Source of the DNA: Alteromonadaceae bacterium
Lineage (GTDB): Bacteria; Pseudomonadota; Gammaproteobacteria; Enterobacterales; Alteromonadaceae
Reading direction: 5' to 3'
Length of the DNA stretch: 46,987 nucleotides
NCBI GenBank assembly: GCA_013373625.1
Contig: JABXHM010000007.1
Location: 1 to 46,987, forward strand
Below the pieces are notes generated by a model, which saw nothing but the letters and a program-made list of their open reading frames with translations, was not told the origin of the DNA and ran no database searches. Below, in pieces: positions 18,120-30,874 of this stretch. Numbering within the stretch: the stretch's first letter is position 1; every line of letters begins with the position of its first letter. The position numbers were made by a program, and so were the translations under genes.

Positions 18120-18761
18120 TTACTGAGTGCCGTATAAGTGGTGTTGTTTAATATAGTGCATTACCGCCGGGTTCAGCCAGTAAGACACATTAATGTCATT
18201 AACATCCCTAGCGATGAGTTCGCGTAACCGGGTCGATGACACCGGATAATCCTGACTTGCAGTGGTATATATTAGTCCTGACGGTTGCTTATGCAGTTGT
18301 TCGGTCTCACTGCATTGGCGATCATTCAGCCATTGTTGCAACTGATAACTTATCGTTCCGGCGGCGTCCGGACGCCGCATGACTATAAGGTGGCAGTAGT
18401 CTGTCAGTGACTGCCACTCGTACCATGAAGGTAGATTATACAGTGAATCTTCGCCTAACAGGAAAAACAATCGTGTGTCCGGCTTGTTTGCTCGAATTTG
18501 CCGTAGCGTATTGACCGTATATGATGGCGCCGGTAATGACAGTTCCAACGGTTCAACATAGAGTCTGGGGTCGTCGGCACAGGCCAGTTCGAGCATGTTT
18601 AGCCGATGTGTCGTGGATGTTTCAGGCGCGGCTTTGTGTGGTGGTATTTTGCACGGTAGTAAGCCCAGCGTACTCGCGCCAATTTCATTTAAGGCATCGA
18701 GACCAGCTTTAATATGGCCGCGGTGCGGTGGATTATAGGTGCCGCCTAATAATGCTAACAT
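18120..18761 (-). CDS. nadD: Nicotinate-nucleotide adenylyltransferase
   Basis: It makes deamido-NAD from nicotinate mononucleotide and ATP. I start it at the ATG whose first base is 18761. It overlaps the holA stop by one base (TGATG) and places the nucleotide-binding motif G-G-T-Y-N-P-P-H-R-G-H right at the N-terminus, as in the family. The longer open frame adds 25 residues inside holA and is unlikely. The second motif, V-S-S-T-R-L-R-E-L, is near the C-terminus. Length is 213 residues. Confidence 0.95.
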   Translation of the reverse strand: MLALLGGTYNPPHRGHIKAGLDALNEIGASTLGLLPCKIPPHKAAPETSTTHRLNMLELACADDPRLYVEPLELSLPAPSYTVNTLRQIRANKPDTRLFFLLGEDSLYNLPSWYEWQSLTDYCHLIVMRRPDAAGTISYQLQQWLNDRQCSETEQLHKQPSGLIYTTASQDYPVSSTRLRELIARDVNDINVSYWLNPAVMHYIKQHHLYGTQ

Positions 18762-19801
18762 CAGATAATATCTTGCGCTTCGGCGAACGACAAATGAGAT
18801 AACGGCACACCGGTAAATAGCAAACATAAATGACACAGTTTGACATAGGGCCGGATCACACTGGTTTGCTTGAACATTTGATCAGCATCGGTGAACTGTT
18901 GACCAATAGCGGCTAGTTCGTCTTTGCTCAGTCGTCGCATTGCCTGTTGGTAATAGCCCTGGCGATTCTTCCAGATACCGAGTTTTGGCCAACTGATTGT
19001 TTGACCAGTGTGTTGCATGTGGTTTAACTTCCACAATATTTGCCACTCACGAATAAGCGCCCAAATAATAATATTAGGCTCTATACCTTCGCTTTCCAGG
19101 CGGTGTAACACCTTTACACAGCGAGTACGATCGCCTTCTAGCATAATATCAATGAGCTGGAATACGTTAAAGCGGGACTGATCAACGAGTGCGTTTGCCA
19201 GTTTTTCCTCATCGAGCTGCTTATCAGGGTAGGCGAGCAGTAGTTTTTCGATTTCCTGCGCGGCAGCCATTAAATTGCCTTCACTGTAATCAGCGATAAA
19301 CTTTACACAAGGTGGGCTAAACTGAAAGCCACCTTGTTGCAAACGCTGCTGAATCCAATTGTGCAACTGATTGCCTTCCAGCGGATAACACAGCGTGTAA
19401 ACGCCTATGCTATCCAGTGCTTTAAACCACTTAGTACGCTGTACATCTTTACCAATCCGGCCACCATGAATCACCAGCAGGGTGTCGGGTGACAATTTGC
19501 TGGCCAGCTCGGTGAGAATGGCTGCGCCTTCTGTACCAGGTTTGCCGGTTGGTAGTTCCAGCTCAATCAACTGTCTTGCCGCAAACAAAGACATGCTTTG
19601 TGTGGCATCGATAAGCGTTGACCAACTGAATTCACTGTCGGCCACCAGTACGGTTCGCTCATCAAATCCCTGCTGTTTTGCTGTACTTCTCAATGCCTGA
19701 AGTAGCTCAAATTTTTGCTGTGGTTCATCACCGAATATTAAGTAACAGCCTTTAAGGCCGTTATTGAGATTGTGGACAAATTTATCGGGATAAACCTGCA
19801 T
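18761..19801 (-). CDS. holA: DNA polymerase III delta subunit
   Basis: It is the clamp-loader subunit that opens the beta clamp. The 346-residue product begins with Y-L-I-F-G-D-E-P, the family's AAA-like start (with a degenerate P-loop, as normal), and retains P-L-E-G-N-Q-L in the middle and the helical collar domain at the C-terminus. It is 4 bases downstream of lptE and overlaps nadD. Confidence 0.94.
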   Translation of the reverse strand: MQVYPDKFVHNLNNGLKGCYLIFGDEPQQKFELLQALRSTAKQQGFDERTVLVADSEFSWSTLIDATQSMSLFAARQLIELELPTGKPGTEGAAILTELASKLSPDTLLVIHGGRIGKDVQRTKWFKALDSIGVYTLCYPLEGNQLHNWIQQRLQQGGFQFSPPCVKFIADYSEGNLMAAAQEIEKLLLAYPDKQLDEEKLANALVDQSRFNVFQLIDIMLEGDRTRCVKVLHRLESEGIEPNIIIWALIREWQILWKLNHMQHTGQTISWPKLGIWKNRQGYYQQAMRRLSKDELAAIGQQFTDADQMFKQTSVIRPYVKLCHLCLLFTGVPLSHLSFAEAQDII

Positions 19802-19805
19802 GCCG

Positions 19806-20320
19806 TTAACCTTGCGAATACTGGCTGGACAGCAAACGAATGATACGATCGGCAGCTTCTACCCGCATCTCACTTAAAACCAGGTTGAGCTCGCGGGATT
19901 TAGCCAATACCTGATCCGGATCATCCTGATACTCACGCAGTACTTCAAAAAAGTTTTCTATTTGCGTACCATCCGGCAAAGTCACGGTATAGCGAACGCC
20001 GTAGATCAGCTCATACTCTGCCACTTGTCCGGTGGAAAAAACCGACAGTAAGCGTCTGTCGAGTTTCTCAGGCTGCAAACGCAGGGTAATGGTACTGTCC
20101 TGATAAGCAGGGTTGGCCTCAGTGCCACCGTCTATCTGGTAAACCCCCATACGTACAGTTAAAGCTCTTATCAGAGGCGCATTGCGGGTACTGGATTCGA
20201 GGTGCAGGTAATTGATGTCGCTCGGTAGTGTTTTATCGCTGCGCAAGTGAAAACCACAGCTGGCCAAAGCCACTGTGGTTAGCACGATTAAGCAGTACCG
20301 AACCGCTATTGGAAAATGCA

Positions 20321-20321
<1 letters not shown>
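19806..20321 (-). CDS. lptE: LPS-assembly lipoprotein LptE
   Basis: It is the outer-membrane lipoprotein plug of the LptD translocon. The 171-residue product has lipobox L-A-S-C and then G-F-H-L-R, the invariant start of mature LptE. The start overlaps the leuS stop by one base. Confidence 0.94.
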
Positions 20322-22924
<2,603 letters not shown>

Positions 22925-23597
22925 TTAACTGAGGCTTCCGCTTTATTTATACTGAAACAACTGGATGGCAGCCGGTAATCTGCCCGCTGCCTGATATCAT
23001 AACCGCATAGAATAACTTAGCCCTGTGGGGTCTCACAATAGCCGAAGCTGTATTGCAGGCTAATAAATGCTTTATTTTGCAGTAAATGTGTTGCCAGCCT
23101 ATTCGAATGGTTATTTATTCAGCACTATGTTGTGCCAAACGTTGTTGCAGCGTAAATATATACTCGCCCTAGTTCGATTGGTGTTGCTAAAAGCAATCAA
23201 CAGCGGCGGCATCAATAGTGAATCAATAGTGCTCGCCACCGGCTAAACCGCCTGGACTACCTGCATGGGTATCGATCACTAATACTGTTAAAATATACTC
23301 TGGCGGTACCTGCATGCTGAAAGTGTTTTCGAAGACAAAACCGTCATTATCTATAGTATTAACCGACTTAGCTGCAATGGCCCGACGGCTCAACGCTTTG
23401 AAAAGCAACAACACAATAAGAAAGCGAAAGTGTGAGTAGCCCCAGACTAAACACGCGATCAGCGCTAAATTACTGCAGACCAGTATGATAAATGCGCAAC
23501 CGCAAACAAATAGGGACAGGATGACCGATTTGGGTTTGACAGTCTGCAGGAATCAGGATTCACTGTACAAAGAGAGTTTAACAAGAAGAACACCGCT
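22925..23597. other. 673-base divergent intergenic region
   Basis: This region lies between leuS (minus) and the Lon-family gene (plus), so both promoters must be here. It holds a tandem 11-base repeat (ATCAATAGTG twice near 23210-23230) and a weak 63-codon minus-strand frame that I do not accept as a gene. I see no RNA gene and no attenuator that can be supported. Confidence 0.5.
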
Positions 23598-25979
23598 ATG
23601 ACCTGGGAGCGTTTATCTGCTACGCAGCTGACTCCAACCATTAACCGTCGGGCAATCAATCAGGCCCTGAAAGACGACGCAGCATTAAATTCTACCTTTA
23701 TTGGTCAGGAGCGCGCCCGCGAAGCACTGACATTTGGTCTCAACATCGATTCTACCGGCTATAACCTGTTTGTGATGGGTGAACATGCTACCGGTCGTTT
23801 TACGCTGGTCAAGGAATACATTGAGCGTCATGTCAGTAAGCTGTCAACGCCAGACGACTGGTGCATTATTAATAATTTTGAAGAAGAGCGTGAACCACTG
23901 GTGTTGCGTCTGCACCCTGGCGGCGCGCGTGCATTTGCCAAAGACATGGCTAATCTTGTTGATGAATTACTCGATACCTTTCCGGCGGCCTTTGATAACC
24001 CGGGCTATCAGCGCCGCAAAACGGCGATAGCACGCACGTTTGAGCAAAAATATGATGAAGCTATTAACAGTGTGGAGCGTTTTGCGCAGGCCAATTCAGT
24101 TGCCATGCATGAAGATGATGGCACAGTCAGCTTTGCACCTATCATCGATAACCGGCCACTTGATGACGCAGAGTTTGCCTTACTCAGTGATGAGCAGCGT
24201 AAGTACTTTTACCACCTGATTGATGAGCTGGAAAATCGCCTCAGCGAGAGTTTGTTGTCATTACCCGTTTGGAAACGCGAGAATTCTGAGCAGCTGCGCC
24301 AGTTAAACCGGGAGACGGCTGAGCATGGTATAAAGCCGATGCTGCGCCAGCTAGAGCACAAATATGCCGCTGATCTGGGTGTGTTAAAACACTTACGCCA
24401 GTTGAAATCTCATTTAATTGAAGCCGTGGTCGCATTTTTAACCGAAGATCAAAAAGCAGAAAAGCTCGATGAACGCGATCGTCGTGAGTTGCTGGAAGAG
24501 CATTTTTTACCCAATGTAATTTGTGCCCGGCCTATCGACAGCGGTGCTCCTGTTATCTATGAGCCTAATCCTACCTACCAGAATTTATTTGGTTTAATTG
24601 AGTACACGCATGTGGGGGGCGCGGTTTACACCAATTATAAAATGATCCGTCCGGGCGCATTGCATAAAGCCAACGGTGGCTACTTGTTGTTAGATGCCGA
24701 TCAGCTGTTGGAGCAACCCTATGTATGGGAAGCACTGAAACTGGCTGTTAAATTCGGCAAATTAAAAATGGACCTGCCACAACAGGAAGTGGGAATGGCC
24801 AATGCAATGACCTTAATGCCTCAGGCCATCGATCTCAAAGTAAAGGTGATATTGCTGGGCTCCAGGGATTTATATTATGCCTTACAGGATTATGATTCTG
24901 AATTTAATGAATTATTCCGGGTTTTGGTGGATTTTGATCATGAAATATCAGCCACTCGTCAGAATCTGTTTGATTTTGTTGGGCGGGTGCGTAAAAAAGT
25001 CCTGCAATTAGGCTTAACGGGTATTACTAATCAGGCCATGTATCGGCTGGTTGAATATTCGCTGCGTATGGCCGAGCATCAGGAGAAGCTTTCGGCCCAT
25101 TTTGCTGATGTTATTGAATTACTGAATGAGGCGCATTACTTCTGTCAGAAAGTGGCTGCCGACAAGCTCGATTTGGGTCATTTAAACTCGGCACTGATGG
25201 CAAAGAAACGCCGCACGGGCAGGGTCAGCACCTCGTTACTCAACGACATTAAAGAAGGGCAGGTGTTAATTGCGACAGAAGGCAAAGCAATTGGCAAAGT
25301 TAATGGGTTAACCGTAATGGATGTTGGTGATACCGCGTTTGGCACACCGGCCAGGATCACCGCGACAGTGTACGCCGGCGCCAGTGGTGTGGTTGACATC
25401 GAACGCGAGGTAGAACTGGGTCAGCCAATTCACTCAAAAGGCGTTTTGCTGTTAACCGGCTATCTGGGTAACAAATATGCACAGTCGTTCCCGCTAACAG
25501 TGTCTGCCAATATTGCCCTTGAGCAATCTTACGGCCATATTGATGGAGACAGCGCGTCGCTGGGGGAGTTAGTTGCGCTCATTTCCGCAATAACAGACAT
25601 TCCGGCCAAACAATCATTAGCCATTACCGGGTCGATTAACCAATATGGTGAAGTTCAGGCAGTAGGTGGTGTAAACGAGAAAATTGAGGGCTTTTTTGAT
25701 GTTTGTCAGCACCGCGGGTTAAATGGGGAGCAGGGCGTGGTGATTCCCCGGTCCAATGTACGTCATTTGGTATTGGATAAAGCGGTTGTTGAAGCGGTTA
25801 AACAAGGCCAGTTTTCTATTTATAGTGTTGAGACTGTCGATGATGCCTTGTCATTGTTGATGGATAAAGAAGCTGGCGTGCTGTCGAGTCGGTGCCGATA
25901 CCCCAAAAACTCAGTGAATGATTTAGCGGTGAAACGTCTTTATCAAATTGCCTGTGTGGTGAATGGTGGCGAAGAATAG
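23598..25979 (+). CDS. Lon-family (LonB-like) ATP-dependent protease
   Basis: The 793-residue product belongs to the long bacterial Lon-like group with an AAA-type region and a C-terminal Lon protease domain. The Ser/Lys dyad is Ser652 (in D-G-D-S-A-S) and Lys695 (in V-N-E-K-I-E-G). The 43-residue spacing equals that of E. coli Lon Ser679/Lys722. The P-loop region is unusual (G-E-H-A-T-G-R-F-T, with Arg in place of Lys), as I recall for this subgroup. The ribosome site AAGAAG precedes the ATG. Substrates are unknown. Confidence 0.85.
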   Translation: MTWERLSATQLTPTINRRAINQALKDDAALNSTFIGQERAREALTFGLNIDSTGYNLFVMGEHATGRFTLVKEYIERHVSKLSTPDDWCIINNFEEEREPLVLRLHPGGARAFAKDMANLVDELLDTFPAAFDNPGYQRRKTAIARTFEQKYDEAINSVERFAQANSVAMHEDDGTVSFAPIIDNRPLDDAEFALLSDEQRKYFYHLIDELENRLSESLLSLPVWKRENSEQLRQLNRETAEHGIKPMLRQLEHKYAADLGVLKHLRQLKSHLIEAVVAFLTEDQKAEKLDERDRRELLEEHFLPNVICARPIDSGAPVIYEPNPTYQNLFGLIEYTHVGGAVYTNYKMIRPGALHKANGGYLLLDADQLLEQPYVWEALKLAVKFGKLKMDLPQQEVGMANAMTLMPQAIDLKVKVILLGSRDLYYALQDYDSEFNELFRVLVDFDHEISATRQNLFDFVGRVRKKVLQLGLTGITNQAMYRLVEYSLRMAEHQEKLSAHFADVIELLNEAHYFCQKVAADKLDLGHLNSALMAKKRRTGRVSTSLLNDIKEGQVLIATEGKAIGKVNGLTVMDVGDTAFGTPARITATVYAGASGVVDIEREVELGQPIHSKGVLLLTGYLGNKYAQSFPLTVSANIALEQSYGHIDGDSASLGELVALISAITDIPAKQSLAITGSINQYGEVQAVGGVNEKIEGFFDVCQHRGLNGEQGVVIPRSNVRHLVLDKAVVEAVKQGQFSIYSVETVDDALSLLMDKEAGVLSSRCRYPKNSVNDLAVKRLYQIACVVNGGEE

Positions 25980-26090
25980 CGCTCGCTACTGCGCTATCTT
26001 CTCTGTCTTCTGCAACGTATCAGATAGCTCACCACGCACCTTAAACCAACACATAGTCTACGCGGGTTGTTGTTACTTCAGCAACAGCCG

Positions 26091-26861
26091 CTATTTTGGT
26101 TGCATCCGCAAGCCACCGTCGAGACGAATGGTTTCGCCATTAATATAGGCATTTTCAACAATATGCAGGACCAGCCGGGCAAATTCTTCGGGTAAACCCA
26201 GACGTTTAGGAAAGGGCACATTGGCACCCAGTGCATCCTGCACGGGTTGGGGCATAGCGGTTAACAGCGGCGTTGCCATAATACCGGGCGCAATACTGTT
26301 CACGCGTATACCGACCGCAGCGAGATCTCGTGCCATCGGCAACGTCATGCCAATGATACCGGCTTTACTGGCCGCATAGGCAGTTTGGCCTATTTGGCCT
26401 TCGTAACCAGCGATGGAGGCAGTGTTAATGATGACCCCTCGCTCATCTGCCTGCGCTGTGTTGCCAGCCATTTTGGCTGCGGCAAGTCTGGCGACGTTAA
26501 AGGTGCCACTTAAATTAATTGCCATTGTTTTAGTAAAGGTATGCAGACTCGCTGGTTGTGCAGACTTGTTTAACGTGCGTTCAGCCGGCGCTATACCAGC
26601 GCAATTAACGCAGATATCTATCTGACCGAAACGCTCAACAGCCAGTTCCAAGGCTGCTGATACCTGGGGCTCATTCGTGACATCTGCGCTCACATACAAT
26701 GCTTTGGCTGTGCCCAGAGTTTCTGTTTGCTCGGCACCCGCTTGTTCATTGATATCTATGAGCACAACATTAGCACCGGCTGCTACTAAAGCGCGCGCCG
26801 AAGCCAAACCTAGTCCCGAACACCCGCCGGTGATCATAGCTGTGGCGTTGATTAACTGCAT
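26091..26861 (-). CDS. Short-chain dehydrogenase, 3-hydroxyacyl-CoA dehydrogenase type-2-like
   Basis: This classical SDR of 256 residues has the cofactor motif T-G-G-C-S-G-L-G, Asp38 after the second strand (V-L-I-D-I-N, favouring NAD), N-C-A-G, catalytic Ser, and Y-A-A-S-K. The A-E-R-T insertion after G-I-A-P and the overall pattern resemble the HSD17B10 / 3-hydroxy-2-methylbutyryl-CoA dehydrogenase type. Substrate is inferred from that resemblance only. It is convergent with the Lon-family gene; no beta-oxidation genes are nearby. Confidence 0.82.
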   Translation of the reverse strand: MQLINATAMITGGCSGLGLASARALVAAGANVVLIDINEQAGAEQTETLGTAKALYVSADVTNEPQVSAALELAVERFGQIDICVNCAGIAPAERTLNKSAQPASLHTFTKTMAINLSGTFNVARLAAAKMAGNTAQADERGVIINTASIAGYEGQIGQTAYAASKAGIIGMTLPMARDLAAVGIRVNSIAPGIMATPLLTAMPQPVQDALGANVPFPKRLGLPEEFARLVLHIVENAYINGETIRLDGGLRMQPK

Positions 26862-26944
26862 AATGAATCCGTTTGTAATAAAACTGTTAAAAGTTAATTT
26901 AACCTTACGTTAACGGAAAGGGAATGTGGGGGCGTTTAATCACT

Positions 26945-27241
26945 TTATTTTTTTGGCAACTGAATTTTACACTCTTCAGTAGGGCGATATAAAATAAGAG
27001 TGTGGCCAATAACCTGTAATTTTTCGGCTTTGGTTTCGCGAATGATCGCATCCATGATGAGGTTTTTTTCTTCGCGGTCGTCAGTAGGTACTTTTACTTT
27101 TATCAGCTCATGGTGCTCCAGGGCGCCTTCAACTTCAGCTAAAACACCTTCAGTAAGGCCATTTGCACCCAGTTGTACAACCGGTTTTAAGGGGTGTGCT
27201 AACCCTTTTAGGAATTGCTTTTGTTTATTCGAAAGTTTCAT
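26945..27241 (-). CDS. yhbY: RNA-binding CRM-domain protein YhbY
   Basis: The 98-residue single CRM domain binds pre-50S ribosomal particles. The start L-S-N-K-Q-K-Q-F-L-K-G-L-A-H and the L-G-A-N-G-L-T-E-G-V loop are diagnostic. In most gammaproteobacteria it is divergent from rlmE-ftsH; here the rlmE on the other side is decayed (27337-27909). Confidence 0.95.
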   Translation of the reverse strand: MKLSNKQKQFLKGLAHPLKPVVQLGANGLTEGVLAEVEGALEHHELIKVKVPTDDREEKNLIMDAIIRETKAEKLQVIGHTLILYRPTEECKIQLPKK

Positions 27242-27336
27242 TATTCAGCTTTTCTTACAATTTAAGTTTAGTGTGTGTCTTGAAAACGCGTATTCTAACG
27301 CCATCTCGACTACAATCCTAACGACATTGTGCAGGA

Positions 27337-27909
27337 ATGACAAAAAAGGTTACTCAGCCACTAGTAAACGTCGATGAAAGGAACAATTTAACGTTCAGTA
27401 TGTCCTACTAGTGCTAACAATTACTCATTGTTGACAGCTTATGGGTGAGTTAATTCAGTCGGTAGTGATTAATACTATTTTATAGTAGAGGATGTCAGCA
27501 GAGAAGGTTTATACAGTGCGGTGTTAATGAGCATTATTAATAAACGAATATTTGTTGCATGGTGTATTGAACGCAATTGTTGAAAAAACCGTACTTATTA
27601 TTATGGCAATGACCCGACTGACGTTGCGCTGACACTAAATGCAATAACTTGTTCGGTTAGACTCGCGTCAGGCATGCGAACAGTCACTGCGGATATGCTC
27701 ATTGCAAATATTGAAAGACATGGTAGTGGCGATACAGTAAAGACATAGCTGAGTGCAGTAGCATGTTGCTATGCAGGTATTTCAACGAACGGCCCCGACA
27801 GTTTTTAAGCAAATCGGGATAAATTCAGACAGCTTTTGCGCGCAAATGGGAATCCTTTCCCGCGCGTTGGACAGAAGTGTATTTGGTAGCAAGCCGGTTT
27901 AAAATATAG
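27337..27909 (+). pseudogene. rlmE: Decayed rlmE (23S rRNA Um2552 methyltransferase) pseudogene
   Basis: No open frame exists here, but RlmE can be read with shifts. ATG at 27337 is followed by a six-A run; one more A would give M-T-K-K-G-Y-S-A-T-S-K-R-R, and the next codon, normally Trp, is TGA. Then K-E-Q-F-N-x-x-Y-V corresponds to the family's E-H-F-x-D-x-Y-V. Later, ATG TCA followed by codons mostly one base from V-V-D-L-G-A-A-P-G-G-W marks the SAM motif (TGA for its Trp). T-D-V-A-L appears around 27620. The gene closes with S-R-A-R-x-x-E-V-Y-L-V-A-x-x-F-K and TAG at 27907-27909. Length is 573 bases against about 630 for an intact gene. Intact RlmE methylates U2552 in 50S assembly. I cannot tell whether a second copy exists. 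Confidence 0.85.
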
Positions 27910-27955
27910 TAGGCTTGGGTATCGCGTATTTTAAGGCACTCACCGACGGTTCAGA

Positions 27956-27973
27956 TGACGCAAATTGGCGTCA
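27956..27973 (+). promoter_or_regulatory. Hairpin in the ftsH leader
   Basis: TGACGC pairs with GCGTCA across a 6-base loop. Outer sequences CCGAC (27943-27947) and GTCGG (27981-27985) can extend or compete with it. It lies between the rlmE remnant and the ftsH ribosome site (AGAGG). It may be an RNA leader structure or a relic of the old intergenic space. Confidence 0.3.
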
Positions 27974-28010
27974 ATTGTGAGTCGGATGATATTTACAGAG
28001 GTTAGTAGCA

Positions 28011-29957
28011 TTGAGCGACATGGCAAAAAACTTAATCTTGTGGTTGGTTATCGCAGTAGTACTGATGGCGGTTTTCCAAAGCTTTTCTCCTGGCGAATCA
28101 AGCCGGGCGCAAACTGACTACACCACATTCCTGAAAGAAGTTAAGCAGGGCACAATTCGCGAAGTACGTATCGACAGCGATGCGAAAGAAATTCGTGGAA
28201 TCAAGCGCACAGGCGAAACCTTTAAAACCATCATTCCGTATTTCGATGATCAGCTTATTTCTGACCTGGTAAAACAGGATGTGCGGGTGCTGGGTGAACC
28301 ACCAGAGTCGCCGTCGATACTGACGTCGATTTTTATTTCATGGTTTCCTATGCTGTTGCTTATTGCTGTGTGGATATTTTTCATGCGTCAAATGCAGGGT
28401 GGCGGTGGCCGCGGTGCCATGTCGTTTGGCAAAAGCAAAGCGCGCTTGTTAAGTGAAGACCAGATTAAAACCACGTTTGCAGATGTTGCAGGGTGTGATG
28501 AAGCCAAAGAAGACGTGTCTGAACTGGTTGATTTCTTGCGCGACCCATCAAAATTCCAGAAGTTAGGCGGTAAAATTCCTAAAGGCGTTTTAATGGTAGG
28601 ACCGCCAGGTACCGGTAAAACACTACTGGCCAAGGCTATTGCTGGTGAAGCGAAAGTGCCTTTCTTTACCATTTCAGGGTCAGACTTCGTAGAAATGTTT
28701 GTGGGTGTAGGTGCATCGCGAGTGCGTGACATGTTTGAACAAGCACGTAAATCCGCGCCATGTATTATCTTTATCGACGAGATTGATGCCGTAGGCCGTC
28801 AGCGTGGTGCTGGTTTAGGCGGTGGTCACGACGAGCGTGAACAAACACTAAACCAAATGCTGGTTGAAATGGATGGTTTTGAAGGTCATGAGGGCATTAT
28901 TGTTATTGCTGCGACCAACCGACCAGATGTACTGGACCCGGCTTTATTACGTCCGGGACGCTTTGACCGTCAGGTGGTCGTGGGTTTACCAGACATTCGC
29001 GGTCGTGAACAAATTTTAAAAGTACATGTGCGTAAAGTGCCTATTGCTGACGATGTAAATCCATCTGTCATAGCGCGTGGTACGCCTGGCTTTTCTGGTG
29101 CTGATTTAGCTAACCTGGTTAACGAGGCAGCCCTGTTTGCGGCTCGGTCAAACCGTCGCGTAGTGTCGATGGAAGAATTTGAAAAAGCCAAAGACAAGAT
29201 CATGATGGGCTCAGAACGTAAGTCTATGGTGATGACCGAAGAAGAAAAAACCATGACGGCTTACCACGAAGCAGGCCATGCTATTGTTGGCCGAGTGGTA
29301 CCAGAACATGATCCGGTATATAAAGTATCGATTATTCCGCGTGGACGTGCCCTGGGTGTAACGATGTACCTGCCAGAGCAGGATCGTGTCAGTCACTCCA
29401 AACAGCACCTTGAAAGCATGATTTCAAGTTTATTTGGTGGCCGTATTGCAGAGCAAATCATCTATGGTGATGACAAAGTGACTACCGGTGCTTCAAATGA
29501 CATTGAGCGAGCAACAGAAATTGCCCGCAAGATGGTAACGCAGTGGGGCTTGTCTACCAAAATGGGGCCAATGCTTTATGCTGAAGATGAAGGCGAAGTA
29601 TTTTTAGGCAAATCGATGTCTAAAGCGTCTAATATGTCGGATGACACTGCCCGTGCTATTGATGCTGAAATCAAATCATTAATCGATCGCAACTATGAAC
29701 GTGCAGAGAATATTCTGAAGGAGCACATTGAAGTATTACATGCGATGAAAGATGCGCTGATGAAATACGAAACGATTGATGCCAAGCAAATTGATGATCT
29801 GATGGCGCGACGTGAAGTGCGCGCACCGGCTGGGTGGGACGATCGTTCTTCTGATGGCGATAAGCCTAATGGTGGTCCACCATCAAGAGAAGGTGAGATT
29901 ACCGACGACGGCGTTGATAAGCCTTCTGCCGGCAAGCCTGGCGACTTGCCAGGGTAG
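28011..29957 (+). CDS. ftsH: ATP-dependent zinc metalloprotease FtsH
   Basis: This membrane-anchored AAA+ protease degrades LpxC, sigma-32 and misassembled membrane proteins in E. coli. The 648-residue product has two membrane helices (about 7-24 and 104-125), Walker A G-P-P-G-T-G-K-T (197-204), Walker B F-I-D-E-I-D (254-259), the pore and SRH regions, and the zinc site H-E-A-G-H (419-423). I use the TTG at 28011 (M-S-D-M-A-K-N) because the ribosome site AGAGG is 9 bases before it; the ATG at 28020 is 18 bases away. Its usual upstream partner rlmE is a pseudogene. Confidence 0.97.
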   Translation: MSDMAKNLILWLVIAVVLMAVFQSFSPGESSRAQTDYTTFLKEVKQGTIREVRIDSDAKEIRGIKRTGETFKTIIPYFDDQLISDLVKQDVRVLGEPPESPSILTSIFISWFPMLLLIAVWIFFMRQMQGGGGRGAMSFGKSKARLLSEDQIKTTFADVAGCDEAKEDVSELVDFLRDPSKFQKLGGKIPKGVLMVGPPGTGKTLLAKAIAGEAKVPFFTISGSDFVEMFVGVGASRVRDMFEQARKSAPCIIFIDEIDAVGRQRGAGLGGGHDEREQTLNQMLVEMDGFEGHEGIIVIAATNRPDVLDPALLRPGRFDRQVVVGLPDIRGREQILKVHVRKVPIADDVNPSVIARGTPGFSGADLANLVNEAALFAARSNRRVVSMEEFEKAKDKIMMGSERKSMVMTEEEKTMTAYHEAGHAIVGRVVPEHDPVYKVSIIPRGRALGVTMYLPEQDRVSHSKQHLESMISSLFGGRIAEQIIYGDDKVTTGASNDIERATEIARKMVTQWGLSTKMGPMLYAEDEGEVFLGKSMSKASNMSDDTARAIDAEIKSLIDRNYERAENILKEHIEVLHAMKDALMKYETIDAKQIDDLMARREVRAPAGWDDRSSDGDKPNGGPPSREGEITDDGVDKPSAGKPGDLPG

Positions 29958-29984
29958 TTATCGCTACATTGTTTGATGATAAGC

Positions 29985-30010
29985 AAGCGCCGGTTCTCCG
30001 GCGCTTTTTT
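29985..30010 (+). terminator. Rho-independent terminator after ftsH
   Basis: AAGCGCCGG, loop TTCT and CCGGCGCTT are followed by TTTT. It is a strong GC stem with a T-run, 27 bases past the ftsH stop. It implies that folP has its own promoter or depends on readthrough. Confidence 0.9.
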
Positions 30011-30038
30011 GTAGTTTCAAAGATATTCTATATTCACT

Positions 30039-30860
30039 ATGCAAATCAGGTCAGTTTCTCTAAGTAAAACAACACCTCAGGTGATGGGCATACTCAACGT
30101 CACGCCCGACTCTTTTTCTGATGGCGGCAAACATAATTCTCTGGCAGCTGCAGTCAGTCAGGCCCATGCGATGGTGGAAGCTGGCGCAACAATTGTAGAT
30201 ATCGGTGGTGAGTCGACCCGGCCGGGCGCGCCGGAAGTGAGCCTGGAAGAAGAGCTGGACCGTGTCGTTCCCGTTATCGAGGCAATTCGGCGTCATTCTG
30301 ATGTTGTTATTTCATTGGACACCAGCAAAGCTGAGGTAATGCGCCAGGGGCTGGCAGCTGGAGCGGATATGATAAATGATGTCCGGGCGCTACGGGAATC
30401 CGGGTGCAGACAGGTAGTGGCTGAATTTAATGTACCCGTTTGCCTGATGCATATGCGGGGTCAACCACGTACCATGCAAGAGTCACCACATTATCATGAT
30501 CTGTTGTCTGATATTGAAGCCTTCTTTGATGAACAAATAGCCGCTTGCGTAGGTGCTGGCATTCGCCGTGACAATATCCTGCTTGACCCAGGCTTTGGCT
30601 TCGGTAAGACTTTGGAGCACAACTACAAATTGCTAAATTCGTTATCCAGGTTTCATAAATATGATCTACCATTGTTGGTTGGAATGTCGCGAAAATCGAT
30701 GATAGGCAACGTAACCGGTCAACCGGTTGAGAAACGACTGGCCGGTAGTTTAGCGGTGGCGACCATTGCCGCTATGCAGGGCGCGCAAATCATCAGAGTA
30801 CATGATGTCGCAGAAACGAAAGATGTAGTTGATATTGTCAGCTATCTAAACAACGTATAA
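30039..30860 (+). CDS. folP: Dihydropteroate synthase
   Basis: It joins 4-aminobenzoate to hydroxymethyl-dihydropterin diphosphate in folate synthesis and is the sulfonamide target. The 273-residue product has G-I-L-N-V-T-P-D-S-F-S-D-G-G, the G-G-E-S-T-R-P-G loop, D-P-G-F-G-F-G-K and the C-terminal R-V-H-D-V. It is followed 14 bases later by glmM. Confidence 0.97.
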   Translation: MQIRSVSLSKTTPQVMGILNVTPDSFSDGGKHNSLAAAVSQAHAMVEAGATIVDIGGESTRPGAPEVSLEEELDRVVPVIEAIRRHSDVVISLDTSKAEVMRQGLAAGADMINDVRALRESGCRQVVAEFNVPVCLMHMRGQPRTMQESPHYHDLLSDIEAFFDEQIAACVGAGIRRDNILLDPGFGFGKTLEHNYKLLNSLSRFHKYDLPLLVGMSRKSMIGNVTGQPVEKRLAGSLAVATIAAMQGAQIIRVHDVAETKDVVDIVSYLNNV

Positions 30861-30874
30861 TTTAAAGGGTAAAT

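Noticed and set aside
18762..18836. Extended nadD N-terminus
   Set aside because: Lies inside holA and precedes the family's N-terminal G-G-T-Y-N-P motif; the overlapping ATG at 18761 is the natural start.
23223..23414. 63-codon minus-strand frame upstream of leuS
   Set aside because: No ribosome site, odd composition and no family resemblance; treated as a chance frame in the promoter region.
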